A stretch of DNA of 64,000 nucleotides from Nitrosomonas oligotropha (GTDB lineage: Bacteria; Pseudomonadota; Gammaproteobacteria; Burkholderiales; Nitrosomonadaceae): assembly GCF_009833085.1 (NCBI RefSeq), contig NZ_QRBZ01000023.1, forward strand, positions 41,298 to 105,297, written 5' to 3'. The notes beneath the pieces were generated by a model, which did no database searches, had not been told where the DNA came from, and worked only from the letters and a program-made list of their open reading frames with translations. How positions within the stretch are numbered: the first letter of the stretch is position 1; each line of letters starts with the position of its first letter. Made by a program: the position numbers and the translations under genes. Positions 18,764-27,214 of this stretch are shown piece after piece.

Positions 18764-20179
18764 TCAATCAAGCGCTTCCGTATTATAAGCGCCGCACATC
18801 GACAAATCGGATTCGTTGACGGACGGAAGCTGCACCGCCAGAGCACGCAATGCCGTGCGCAAGCCTTCCTCCAGAACCGGATGGTAAAACGGCAGACGCA
18901 GCAACTGCTGCACTGTGAGCGAGCGATCGATAGCCAGCGCCAGCAGATGCGCCATATGCTCGCCAGCAGGTGCGCACATTTCCGCGCCCAATAACCGGCC
19001 GCTGACCGCGTCGGCATAAAGTCGTTGGATACCCTTATTCCGCTGCCCAGCACGCGCCCGACCCTGACGGTCAAAATATACTTCTCCAACCAGAATCTTT
19101 GCAGGGTCGAGTGTCTCAAAGCGGCTGCCTACGACTGCGATGTCCGGGTCAGTAAAAACGATGGCCAGGGGCGTCCGGCGTGTAAAGCAAATCGGATGAG
19201 AGCGCATGGCATTAAGCCCGGCAATGTATCCTTCATCGGCCGCTTCATGCAACAGCGGCGCTTGGTCATTCGCGTCACCTGCCATGAATACCGGCAGATT
19301 AGCCACTTGCATGGTCCCAGGATTTACAGGCGGCATGCCGTGTTCATCAAGCGAGACGCCCAGTGTCTCGAGACCCAGATTGTCGATATTCGGACGGCGC
19401 CCCAACGCCGCAAGCACACAATCGACCACCACCTCTATACTCCCGGCACGTACCTGCACGCCATCGCTGACAAGACTTAATTCAGCTTTCTCACCCAGAT
19501 GCAGAGGAAATTCTTTCTTAAACAGATCTGTCGCCACTGCGATCACCTGCGGGTCTGTTAATCCGGCAATCGCTTGGTTACCGCCAAATGCCGCCACTTG
19601 AATACCCAGGCGCGAAAGCGCCTGCGCCATCTCAGCGCCAATGGGCCCCATTCCCACAACAGCCATACGTGCGGGCAGCGTCTCCTGCTCAAACAAGGTA
19701 TCCGTCGTGAGCAGACGATCCCCCAATGTATTCCAGGGCGCAGGTACAACCGGACGCGATCCGGTCGCAATAATAATTTTATGCGCACGCAATTCCTCGC
19801 CATTGACTTCCAGTCTATCCGGCGCAAGCAGACGCACACGTCCGGAAATGGCTCTTTCGCCCAGTTCTTCCGTCGTTTTTACTGTGCTGGCAACAAAATC
19901 ATCGCGCAACCGCCGCACACGCCGCAGCACGGCAGGTATATCAAGCGTGAGCTGATCGGCACCGCGAATACCGAATTCTTCAAAGGTACTACGACGATGA
20001 AAGGCATTGGCCGCTTCGATCAGCGTCTTGGATGGCATACAACCCACCCGCGCGCAAACAGTCCCCCAGGGTCCGTCATTGATAATCACAAAGCGTTGCG
20101 TGTATTTTCTTACCTCCCGCAGCGCAGCCAAACCTGCGCTACCCGCCCCGACGATAATCACATCCAGTATTTCATTCAT
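18764..20179 (-). CDS. Dihydrolipoyl dehydrogenase-like flavin disulfide reductase
   Basis: A 471-residue FAD/NAD(P)-dependent pyridine nucleotide-disulfide oxidoreductase. The FAD-binding loop is VIIVGAGSAGLAA, and the redox-active pair is C-x4-C in GTVCARVGCMPSK. The second nucleotide-binding motif is VVGMGPIGAEMA, and FMAGDAN marks the FAD-contacting strand. The C-terminal dimerisation domain contains FYHPVLEEGL with the catalytic His. Start 20179 is chosen because GGAGGAAA sits six bases upstream. It has no lipoyl domain and no dehydrogenase neighbours, unlike the lpdA further on, so its disulfide substrate is unknown. Confidence 0.85.
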   Translation of the reverse strand: MNEILDVIIVGAGSAGLAALREVRKYTQRFVIINDGPWGTVCARVGCMPSKTLIEAANAFHRRSTFEEFGIRGADQLTLDIPAVLRRVRRLRDDFVASTVKTTEELGERAISGRVRLLAPDRLEVNGEELRAHKIIIATGSRPVVPAPWNTLGDRLLTTDTLFEQETLPARMAVVGMGPIGAEMAQALSRLGIQVAAFGGNQAIAGLTDPQVIAVATDLFKKEFPLHLGEKAELSLVSDGVQVRAGSIEVVVDCVLAALGRRPNIDNLGLETLGVSLDEHGMPPVNPGTMQVANLPVFMAGDANDQAPLLHEAADEGYIAGLNAMRSHPICFTRRTPLAIVFTDPDIAVVGSRFETLDPAKILVGEVYFDRQGRARAGQRNKGIQRLYADAVSGRLLGAEMCAPAGEHMAHLLALAIDRSLTVQQLLRLPFYHPVLEEGLRTALRALAVQLPSVNESDLSMCGAYNTEALD

Positions 20180-20354
20180 AGCAATTTCCTCCGATGAGGG
20201 CGGCAATTCAGTACCGCACCCGTTTTCAGTTCAAAGTTCCGGTGTTCCCGTATTTTGATTTCCCAGATTTAGCTACCAGATCACGCTGCGCATACGATAC
20301 TTCCTTCGGTACTTAGCTGGCATGGGAAGCACGGTGTGGCACTCTTACAGAGCG

Positions 20355-20609
20355 CTACGCCTCTAATTTGACATTGGATTCCGGCTCATTCTTGTTTGCA
20401 CCACGAATGTTCAGAGCGGCCAGAGCAATCTGCAAAACCACGAGTGCATGCGCATGGGCATGCCATCCCCAGACTAACCAGAGAAAGTTGCTGAATAGAG
20501 AACACCAGAAACCGAACTTACGCCTGCGTTTATCCTGGGAGGCAATCAGCCATGCAGCGATTATGGTGACGATCATTGCAGGCCACTGGAGTTGATGCAG
20601 GTAATCCAT
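20355..20609 (-). CDS. Small inner-membrane protein of unknown function
   Basis: An 84-residue protein with three predicted hydrophobic segments: MIVTIIAAWLIAS, FWCSLFSNFLWLVWGW and ALVVLQIALAALNI, joined by a basic loop (DKRRRKFG). The aromatic-rich second segment and the loop are reminiscent of small PQ-loop/SemiSWEET-like or PnuC-like half-transporters, but I cannot place it firmly. It stands 60 bp downstream of the copper-storage gene on the same strand and may share its transcript. The charged C-terminal tail probably faces the cytoplasm. Confidence 0.65.
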   Translation of the reverse strand: MDYLHQLQWPAMIVTIIAAWLIASQDKRRRKFGFWCSLFSNFLWLVWGWHAHAHALVVLQIALAALNIRGANKNEPESNVKLEA

Positions 20610-20669
20610 CGTTTTGACTGGCTACAGTATCAAAACTGGAGAAACTGAAGATTACCGTTGGATTTCACC

Positions 20670-21011
20670 TCAATTCGGTGGCGTGGTGGCAGCCATTTTA
20701 CGGCAGCTCTCCGCGCATTCGCGGCAGGCTTTGACGCAATCTTCCATGCCGCCGATCTGCTCGCAACTCTTGGCGCAAGCCTCGCAGATTTCGGCACAGG
20801 TAGCGCAAACCCTGTGATGAAAGATCGAACCGCTTAACATTAAGTCGGCTGAAAACTGGCAGATGTCGACGCAATCGATCATAAGGCGAAAATGACTGGC
20901 TTCGACATGTTTGCCGCCTACCGCAAGGCAATGATTCATCGCGGTATGCAAGCAGGTTTCGTGACAGTGACGGCACGCATCTATGCATGCCTGCATGCTG
21001 ATATCGTTCAT
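20670..21011 (-). CDS. Four-helix-bundle copper-storage protein (Csp/DUF326)
   Basis: A 113-residue protein with 16 cysteines in C-x2-C and C-x3-C spacing along helices (ACIDACRHCHETC, CATCAEICEACAKSC, ACRECAESC), plus several His and Met. This is the pattern of the Csp family, whose four-helix bundles store many Cu(I) ions in the lumen. No signal or Tat peptide is present, which points to the cytosolic Csp3-type. The start at 21011 is favoured over an in-frame codon upstream because GGGAGAG sits eight bases before it. Ammonia oxidisers depend on copper enzymes, so a copper reserve makes sense (inference). Confidence 0.88.
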   Translation of the reverse strand: MNDISMQACIDACRHCHETCLHTAMNHCLAVGGKHVEASHFRLMIDCVDICQFSADLMLSGSIFHHRVCATCAEICEACAKSCEQIGGMEDCVKACRECAESCRKMAATTPPN

Positions 21012-21159
21012 GGATACTCTCCCGCAAGATAAAAGGCGCCAAGCGATTGGCATTCATTGCAGTTCACCTGCAAGAAAAAGCGGCAGATATGAATTGCAAT
21101 TACCCGAAAGATACGAGGCGCGAAAAGAAGCGTCTGTACGGTATCGCACAGAGCGAACA

Positions 21160-21188
21160 TTCAAATTTATGCTAGTATTTGAACTAGC
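21160..21188. promoter_or_regulatory. Overlapping inverted repeats upstream of the Crp/Fnr gene
   Basis: TTCAAAT (21160-21166) mirrors ATTTGAA (21177-21183) across ten bases, and GCTAGT (21171-21176) mirrors ACTAGC (21183-21188) across six. Both repeats are perfect and interlocked, 82-110 bp before the regulator start. They could be operators, possibly for autoregulation or for the divergent copper-storage gene. They are not the usual Fnr consensus. Confidence 0.4.
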
Positions 21189-21269
21189 AATAATTTCCCT
21201 CAAAAATATCAACAAGTTCCAGACGAACTGACGATTCAGGTCAAGGCCGGAATAATTTGGATAGCCATT

Positions 21270-22007
21270 ATGCCCACGGTCGAAAAAGCTCCCTCCCAAA
21301 TACAGAATCTGCTTCTGGCAGCCTTGCCGCAAAACGTATTCGATAAGATTGAACCTTCGCTAAAACTGGCCGACTTGAAACTGGATGAAATCCTGTGGGA
21401 AATGGACGAAAAGCGCAAGCATATCTATTTTCCCACGAGCGCCATGATCTGCCTGCTTTACGAAACGGAAGAGGGCGAATCGATTGAGGTTGGAATGACC
21501 GGGAGGCAGGGAATGATCGGTGTCGTCACTTTTATCGGCGATGCCCGCATGGCTAAACGGGCCTTAGTCATCAGTCCCGGACAGGCTTATGTGATGAAAG
21601 CCAAAGATGTTGAACAATATTTTGAAGAAATACCCGATTTTCAGGAAATTTGCATGCTATATACACAGACGCTGCTGGCCCAAATTTCTCAGAATGTGAT
21701 CTGTAATCGCCTGCATTCTATCGAACAACAGCTATGCCGATTCCTGATGATCGTCAGCGACAATCTGCAAACAGCAACCATTCATATGACCCACAACCGC
21801 ATCTCCAGTATACTGGGTGTGCGTCGCGAAAGCGTTTCCGCCGCAGCCGCACAGCTTCAGGACAATGGTCTCATCAAATATACACGCGGCAAAATCGAAT
21901 TGCTTGACCGGAAGGGTCTGCTGGCTGCCACGTGTGAGTGTTACGGGGTTGTTAAGGATCAATACGAAAGGATACTGGGAAAATATATTTCCCAGCACGA
22001 CTCGTAG
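21270..22007 (+). CDS. Crp/Fnr family transcriptional regulator
   Basis: A 245-residue regulator. A cyclic-nucleotide-binding-like beta roll covers about residues 20-140 (KHIYFPTSAMICLLYE, EVGMTGRQGMIGV), and a C-terminal helix-turn-helix covers about 165-225 (MTHNRISSILGVRRESVSAAAAQLQDNGLIKY). The ligand pocket lacks the E-x6-R-S cAMP-binding signature and the N-terminus lacks the Fnr cysteine set, so the signal differs from both. The divergent gene is the copper-storage protein and the downstream neighbour is a peroxiredoxin, suggesting a metal or redox cue (inference). Confidence 0.88.
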   Translation: MPTVEKAPSQIQNLLLAALPQNVFDKIEPSLKLADLKLDEILWEMDEKRKHIYFPTSAMICLLYETEEGESIEVGMTGRQGMIGVVTFIGDARMAKRALVISPGQAYVMKAKDVEQYFEEIPDFQEICMLYTQTLLAQISQNVICNRLHSIEQQLCRFLMIVSDNLQTATIHMTHNRISSILGVRRESVSAAAAQLQDNGLIKYTRGKIELLDRKGLLAATCECYGVVKDQYERILGKYISQHDS

Positions 22008-22027
22008 TGACACTTTGCCAGCAAGCC

Positions 22028-22558
22028 TTATCGGGATCTCAGATACTTCAGCATAGCGTCAGCGCCTGAAATCTCAAAAGGATCGGCAGTACAATTGTCC
22101 GCAAAACCTGGCTCGACGAATATTTTCTCGATCTGCTTATCCTGAACCACCATGGAATACCGCCAGGAACGCATGCCGAATCCTAAGTTCGATTTGTCTA
22201 CAAGCATTCCCATCTTGCGCGTGAACTCGGCATTGCCATCGGGCAGCATAAATACTTTCTCGACCCTCAAATGCTTACGCCATTGAAACATGACGAATGC
22301 ATCGTTCACCGACAAGCAAATCACCTCATCGACACCCAACGTTTTGAAGTCATCATAGTGCTGCTCGTAACCGGGCAAATGCGCAGTAGTACAGGTCGGT
22401 GTGTATGCGCCGGGTAATGCGAATAATACAATCCGCTTATTCTTAAAAATATCGTCCGTTGTTACATCCTGCCAGCGAAATGGATTATCGCCGCCTATCG
22501 ATTCATCGCGCACGCGCGTTTTAAACGTTGCACCGGGAACTTGCCATTGCTCTATCAT
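22028..22558 (-). CDS. Peroxiredoxin (Prx5/redoxin family)
   Basis: A 176-residue atypical peroxiredoxin. The peroxidatic Cys lies in LPGAYTPTCTTAHLPGYE, the Prx5 signature, and the lower motif NDAFVMFQW is also family-typical. A second cysteine in FADNCTADPF near the C-terminus could act as a resolving or glutathionylated residue. It reduces hydrogen peroxide or organic peroxides in the cytosol, probably with glutathione or glutaredoxin as donor. It converges with the Crp/Fnr gene with only 20 bp between the stops, and a GGAGGC ribosome binding site precedes the ATG. Confidence 0.93.
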   Translation of the reverse strand: MIEQWQVPGATFKTRVRDESIGGDNPFRWQDVTTDDIFKNKRIVLFALPGAYTPTCTTAHLPGYEQHYDDFKTLGVDEVICLSVNDAFVMFQWRKHLRVEKVFMLPDGNAEFTRKMGMLVDKSNLGFGMRSWRYSMVVQDKQIEKIFVEPGFADNCTADPFEISGADAMLKYLRSR

Positions 22559-22742
22559 GATTGCCTCCTGAAATGATTGCGCTATTTTTTCAATTGCTAT
22601 ACCCGAATGGGCAGATAACCAGGGGCGCTATCCCGCATTAGCCATCCCCTTTACTGCGCTCTCACAACTCACGGGTTAAATTGGCTACTCCGTAAACAGC
22701 ATCAAATCTCGAACAATGGATGCCCATCGATTAATCCCGGGG

Positions 22743-23057
22743 CTATTCGGATTTGGCACCCCCCAGGCATGGCGGCGAATCAGGAAGTGTTCCATGCTTT
22801 TCAAACCATTCTTCCATCGTCATGGTGTGCAGAACAAGCGCATGAATCGATTGCGTCAATTCATCAGCCAGGATTGCATTCACCATCCGGTGACGCGCTA
22901 AAAGCATTTTTCCCTGAAATGCATCGGAAACGATCGTCACCTTGAAATGGGATTCGGATCCTGCCGGTACATTGTGCTGGTGGCTTTCATTAACCACTTC
23001 CAGAAACTGCGGTTGCAGTGATTGCAGTTTGGTTTCGATCGAATTCTTAATGTTCAC
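22743..23057 (-). CDS. bolA: BolA family protein
   Basis: A 104-residue BolA/YrbA-like protein with a class-II KH-like fold. It shows the family's [11 protein letters not shown] (residues 28-38) and the invariant His in [11 protein letters not shown], then L-T-Q-S-I-H-A-L. BolA proteins partner with monothiol glutaredoxins through a shared [2Fe-2S] cluster and help iron-sulfur trafficking. The C-terminal tail [10 protein letters not shown] adds one cysteine. It stands alone, 184 bp from the peroxiredoxin gene on the same strand. Confidence 0.92.
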   Translation of the reverse strand: MNIKNSIETKLQSLQPQFLEVVNESHQHNVPAGSESHFKVTIVSDAFQGKMLLARHRMVNAILADELTQSIHALVLHTMTMEEWFEKHGTLPDSPPCLGGAKSE

Positions 23058-23151
23058 AGTACGGTCACTCTCCTATCACGCAGCGCGGATTCCAACAGAC
23101 AAAGTCCGTCAGTCTACCGCGATTCGCCCGTCCTGTTCAGCCTTGCTCGTG

Positions 23152-23430
23152 TCATTTACCTTGTTCAATATCTTGCTTGAGATCACCATAACCTTTCTGG
23201 GCTTTGCCGACATTTTTTTGCACATTGCCTTCCGTTTGCATTTTTTTATCATCCAGTATCACGCCGGCGGCTTCCTTGGTCTTACCTTCGGCTTCACCGA
23301 CCCGGCCATCCACTTGGTCTTTATTCATCGGTGCGGGCACATGGCTCTTTTGCGCATTAACGCCAAATGTGCAAAAGGTCAATGCGATGACGGTCACTAA
23401 CTGAATACATTTCATTTTATTGAATTGCAT
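23152..23430 (-). CDS. Exported CsbD-family stress protein
   Basis: A 92-residue protein whose residues 32-92 follow the CsbD pattern (NKDQVDGRVGEAEGKTKEAAG, then GNVQKNVGKAQKGYGDLK), a lysine- and glycine-rich helical motif found in general-stress proteins. The N-terminus MKCIQLVTVIALTFCTFGVNAQ is a signal peptide ending at AQ, so this copy is periplasmic, unlike the classical cytoplasmic CsbD. A GGGAGA site six bases before the ATG supports the start at 23430. Biochemical function is unknown for the family. Confidence 0.85.
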   Translation of the reverse strand: MQFNKMKCIQLVTVIALTFCTFGVNAQKSHVPAPMNKDQVDGRVGEAEGKTKEAAGVILDDKKMQTEGNVQKNVGKAQKGYGDLKQDIEQGK

Positions 23431-23716
23431 GTTTTTCTCCCTGAGAAAATAATTGAAATCAGGAATTTCTCCTGAAAACTTTTCAGCCGCAACCGGATAG
23501 TTGCAACCCGGGCGTGAATTACTTATTTCACTGCCCGGAAGTTACATTACAATCATCTTTGAATTGGATCTGTACAGTAACGCACATATACACAGGATAA
23601 AATCAAAAAACCGGTTAATCCGCTCCCGATGCGCCGTATCAAAGCTAAGCGGCAACCGGCCCGCGCTGAGAAATGCCTCGCAGCCTGGAGCCTTCTATTC
23701 AACTTCACGATAAGGA

Positions 23717-25531
23717 ATGTCAATGAAAACCCGGATCGCTGCTCTGTTTGCCCTATCCGCCATCACCCTCGCAGCCTGTAGTTCGCATCCCCTGGAAGCC
23801 CCATTGCCTCCGGCTTATGTCAGCCCGGTGCCGGATAACTGGCCACAGGCGCAAGCCAAAATAGTGCAGAAAAAAGCGGACTATCTCCAGTCGCATCAAG
23901 TCGCTTACGACTGGTTCGGCAATTTTGCCTTCAGTGAAGCCGACGGCATTCCCTATGTCGTCTTGAAACTGCTGCCGAAACTCGCGCCGGAACTGTGGGG
24001 CAGCGAGGACAACTTTCTCGACGCGGTCGGCCTGTTCATCGACGAGCGGCAAAAAACTTTCCCGGTGGCACGCGGCGTCGGTTTCAGCGGCTTATCGCGG
24101 GCCGAAGCGCAAGGCAACATCGACTACGCTTCGTTTACCTGCGGCGCTTGCCACATTGGCCGCGTGCGGCTGGAGAACGGGCAAATGGATTACCTCGACG
24201 GCGGGGTGAACGGTTCGTTCAATATTGTGCAGTTCCGCGTCAAAGCGTATCAAACGCTGCAAAAAGCCTATGCGGGAAAAACCGGCGATGAACGCTTCGC
24301 AGTATTAACGCAAAAGCTGCTGGATGCGTTGGACGCCACACACCAGCAAAACCCGAATTACTTTTACAACAATTACCAGTCCGCGGGCAGAAAATTCGAT
24401 GCGGAGTACGAAGCGGCGCAGATCGCGCTGTTCAAGAAAACCGCTGGGCAAACGGTGAAAAAATACGCGCAACGCGTCGAAGCGGAATACGAAGGCTTTG
24501 GCGCTCTAGTCGCGAAAAACTACACCGGTCTTGAAGCCGCGATGATCGCCGGATTTCCCGGCATGGCCGACGCCACCGGCTTGAGCGCGATCAATGGCTA
24601 TATCGGTTTGCGCAGCAACCCCATATTGAAATGGTTTGCCGGTATCGTCCTGCCGCCGGAGCCGGGCATTACCGATTTCATGTCGGTCTGGGAACAAGAC
24701 AAACGCCTCGCCAGCTGGGATGAAGGCCATAAACGCCTGATCAACGGTGGCGGGCAATGGAACGGCAATATCCCGATGCCGATCTACCGCAACCTGGTCG
24801 CCATGCTGACGTTGGGCTTGGAACAGACCGACGTGCGTGTCGCCGCGTTTGCCGAAGAATTGCTCGATGGCCTCCCCGCCAGTCCTTATCCGTTCGCAGT
24901 CGATGTTGCATTGGCTAAAAAGGGACAGGATTTATTCGCCGAACACTGCGCCGATTGCCATCAACCGAAAAACGGCAAGGTGTACGACAACCTCGGCACC
25001 AGCATGAAACGCGCTTACGTGGTCGGTGCAGTGCTGAACTACGCCGCGCGCAAGGGGTTGTACGACAACTGCTCCCCGGATACCACCATCCGGCTGTACA
25101 ACAAAGACATCAAGCCGTGCGCCGAATTTGACGGCGTTTCGCTGGCCGGTAAAAAAGACCTGCTGATGTCACCGAACAGCGAACACCACGGCTACAACGC
25201 CCGGCCGCTGAGCGGTGTGTGGGCGCAAGCGCCGTACTTGCACAACGGTACGGTGCCGACGATTTACCACTTGCTGGTGCCGGACGAACGCCCCGCCAGT
25301 TTCGTCAAAAGCCGCCTCGATTACGACCAGAAACTGCTCGGTTTCTCCTGGAACCCGCAACAGGCAAACGGGCAAGAAGAAGGCTATGTGTTCCAGACCA
25401 ATGCGGTTCCCGCGCTGAGCAACAAAGGCCATGACAAGGACATCGTCGAAGGCAAGAAAACCTACCGTCTCAATTGGTCGAACGACAAGGACGGCGCGTT
25501 TGCGATCATTGAATACTTGAAAACTTTATAA
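23717..25531 (+). CDS. Di-heme c-type cytochrome lipoprotein (RoxA/RoxB-like)
   Basis: A 604-residue exported protein. The signal peptide ends in a lipobox (ITLAAC, lipidated C21). Two heme attachment sites are present: CGACH at residue 142 and CADCH at residue 411. The large size, wide spacing of the hemes and MauG/CcpA-like features resemble RoxA/RoxB rubber-oxygenase-type di-heme proteins more than classical cytochrome c peroxidase. It is probably anchored to a membrane facing the periplasm and acts as a peroxidase or dioxygenase; the substrate is not evident. Rubber degradation would be unexpected in this kind of organism, so a different substrate is likely. Confidence 0.8.
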   Translation: MSMKTRIAALFALSAITLAACSSHPLEAPLPPAYVSPVPDNWPQAQAKIVQKKADYLQSHQVAYDWFGNFAFSEADGIPYVVLKLLPKLAPELWGSEDNFLDAVGLFIDERQKTFPVARGVGFSGLSRAEAQGNIDYASFTCGACHIGRVRLENGQMDYLDGGVNGSFNIVQFRVKAYQTLQKAYAGKTGDERFAVLTQKLLDALDATHQQNPNYFYNNYQSAGRKFDAEYEAAQIALFKKTAGQTVKKYAQRVEAEYEGFGALVAKNYTGLEAAMIAGFPGMADATGLSAINGYIGLRSNPILKWFAGIVLPPEPGITDFMSVWEQDKRLASWDEGHKRLINGGGQWNGNIPMPIYRNLVAMLTLGLEQTDVRVAAFAEELLDGLPASPYPFAVDVALAKKGQDLFAEHCADCHQPKNGKVYDNLGTSMKRAYVVGAVLNYAARKGLYDNCSPDTTIRLYNKDIKPCAEFDGVSLAGKKDLLMSPNSEHHGYNARPLSGVWAQAPYLHNGTVPTIYHLLVPDERPASFVKSRLDYDQKLLGFSWNPQQANGQEEGYVFQTNAVPALSNKGHDKDIVEGKKTYRLNWSNDKDGAFAIIEYLKTL

Positions 25532-25559
25532 TGTCCTATCACTCACCCAAGGAGCCATC

Positions 25560-25994
25560 ATGTCCAATCCGTTGATTCAACCTTATTTGATGTTCGGCGG
25601 GCGCTGCGAAGAAGCGCTCGAATTCTACCGCAGCGCGCTCGGCGCGCAGGTCGATATGCTGATGCGCTTCAGCGAAAGCCCCGACCCCACGCCACCCGGC
25701 ATGCTACCGCCGGGTTTTGAAAACAAGATCATGCACGCCAGCTTCCGCATCGCCGGCAATGTGATCATGGCTTCGGACGGTTGCGAGGTGGGAACGCAAT
25801 TCAAAGGCTTCTCGCTGTCAATCTCGGTTACCACCGAAGCCGAAGCGGATCGCTATTTCGCCGCGCTGTCGGATGGCGGTCAGGTGCAAATGCCGCTGAC
25901 CAAAACCTTCTGGTCACCGCGCTTTGGCATGCTCACCGACCGCTTCGGCATCGCCTGGATGATCAACGTCGTCGGCAGCGAACACACCGCATGA
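25560..25994 (+). CDS. VOC family (PhnB/glyoxalase-like) protein
   Basis: A 144-residue protein of the vicinal-oxygen-chelate superfamily, PhnB/DUF1428-like. It shows QPYLMFGGRCEEALEFYRSALGA, the common first beta-alpha-beta module, and a second module ending WSPRFGMLTDRFGIAWMIN, where F-G-x-x-x-D-x-F-G is typical. The role of these proteins is usually unassigned; some bind antibiotics or aromatic metabolites. An AAGGAGCC ribosome binding site precedes the start. Its stop overlaps the start of the following lipoprotein gene (ATGA), so the two are translated together. Confidence 0.88.
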   Translation: MSNPLIQPYLMFGGRCEEALEFYRSALGAQVDMLMRFSESPDPTPPGMLPPGFENKIMHASFRIAGNVIMASDGCEVGTQFKGFSLSISVTTEAEADRYFAALSDGGQVQMPLTKTFWSPRFGMLTDRFGIAWMINVVGSEHTA

Positions 25995-26209
25995 ACTCCC
26001 GCATTCTGGCCATCGTTGCCGCCATCGCTACGGTGACGGCAACCGGCTGCACCGCGCAGCAGCTCTACTCCACCGGGCAATCGTGGCAACGCAACGAGTG
26101 CAGCAAAATCATGGATCAACAGGAACGCGCCCGCTGTTTATCGAGTACCAGCGCTTCTTATGAGGCCTATAAGAAACAATCTGACATTGAAGGAAAGCAA
26201 GGAAGGTAG
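25991..26209 (+). CDS. Small lipoprotein of unknown function
   Basis: A 72-residue protein with a signal peptide and lipobox (TVTATGC, lipidated C20), followed by a short polar region with two cysteines (NECSKIMDQQERARCLSS). The spacing of the two cysteines in the mature part suits a disulfide in the periplasm. Start overlap of four bases with the VOC gene implies coupling. It resembles small hypothetical lipoproteins of betaproteobacteria; I recognise no domain. Confidence 0.75.
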   Translation: MNSRILAIVAAIATVTATGCTAQQLYSTGQSWQRNECSKIMDQQERARCLSSTSASYEAYKKQSDIEGKQGR

Positions 26210-26254
26210 TTAAACGGTACGGTAGTTCTTCCAAGTTACACAAGGAGATATTTC

Positions 26255-26686
26255 ATGAATCAAAAGGTATACAAAGGCAATTGTTTTTGTGGCGCGGTTG
26301 AGTTTACGGTTACCGGCGAACCGGATGCGATGGGTTATTGTCATTGCGAATCCTGCCGGCATTGGTCTGCCGGGCCGGTCAATGCTTTTACGCTATGGAA
26401 GCCGACAGCACTGCAAATTACGCGCGGCGTGGAAAACATCGGCACCTACAACAAAACAGCGCAAAGTGCCCGCAAATGGTGCAAAACATGCGGCGGCCAC
26501 ATTTATTCCGAGCATCCCGGCTGGAATCTCATCGATATATTTGCCCCCATTCTGCAGAATTTTTCGTTTCAACCGGCCATTCATGTGCATTATCAGGAAT
26601 CCGTGCTGCGCATCGTGGACGGACTGCCCAAGATGAAAGATGTTCCGAAGGAAATGGGCGGTTCGGGTATCAGCATCGCGGAATAA
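26255..26686 (+). CDS. GFA/CENP-V family zinc protein
   Basis: A 143-residue protein with the Gfa/CENP-V fold. Zinc-binding cysteines lie in GNCFCGAVEF, CHCESCR and WCKTCGGHIY, matching the C-x-C, C-x2-C and C-x2-C set of glutathione-dependent formaldehyde-activating enzymes and their many relatives. Only a few members act on S-hydroxymethylglutathione, so the reaction is unproven. An AAGGAGAT site lies before the ATG. It is followed 25 bp later by a hypothetical gene on the same strand, likely in one transcript. Confidence 0.9.
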   Translation: MNQKVYKGNCFCGAVEFTVTGEPDAMGYCHCESCRHWSAGPVNAFTLWKPTALQITRGVENIGTYNKTAQSARKWCKTCGGHIYSEHPGWNLIDIFAPILQNFSFQPAIHVHYQESVLRIVDGLPKMKDVPKEMGGSGISIAE

Positions 26687-26711
26687 ATAACCGGTATTCG
26701 CATTAAAGGAA

Positions 26712-27068
26712 ATGACTCTGAACTTTGAAACCATGAGCGAACAGCAGATATGGGCTATCGCCAATCCGATCATGGATAACTTGATGGATGCCTCCACCCA
26801 GCTCGACCACGCCCGGCACGTGCGCGATTTCACCGGACGATTGAAAGCCATCGTCACACCGGAATACTTTGCACGCATCTGCCAGCAATACCAGGCGGAA
26901 AAAGGCTACTTCACCACCCGCACCCCCGTCGCCATCTTCCGCCGCCCGGATTCTGCGGCGTTTGTATGGAAGCAAATATTCACGAAAGCACCGGGCGAGT
27001 TTGTCGCGGAAATGGTGCTGGTGTATCGGGATGGTCGGTATTGGGTGGATCATGTGATGGTGTTTTGA
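26712..27068 (+). CDS. Conserved hypothetical protein, possibly NTF2/SnoaL-like
   Basis: A 118-residue protein without signal peptide or membrane segments. Helical N-terminal half (NLMDASTQLDHARHVRDFTGRLKAIVT), then a beta-rich half with repeated aromatic strands (FAEMVLVYRDGRYWVDHVMVF), an arrangement like the cone-shaped NTF2/SnoaL fold. I recognise no specific family. AAAGGA lies immediately before the first ATG, so an internal ATG at 26733 is an alternative start. It probably belongs to the same transcript as the GFA gene. Confidence 0.6.
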   Translation: MTLNFETMSEQQIWAIANPIMDNLMDASTQLDHARHVRDFTGRLKAIVTPEYFARICQQYQAEKGYFTTRTPVAIFRRPDSAAFVWKQIFTKAPGEFVAEMVLVYRDGRYWVDHVMVF

Positions 27069-27214
27069 ACGGTAACTTGATTTGATATGATGAAAACTCA
27101 ATTGCCCCATTCTCATAAAGATTAAGGAAAAAACGTGAATCCTACCGTGATAGATCTCATTCTTAACGTAGTAAATTGCGTCATTTCAGACATCTGATTT
27201 TAATTAGACATCAC

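Noticed and set aside
27135..27197. 20-codon frame starting GTG after AAGGA
   Set aside because: Too short, no homologue recognised, and easily a chance frame in AT-rich DNA.
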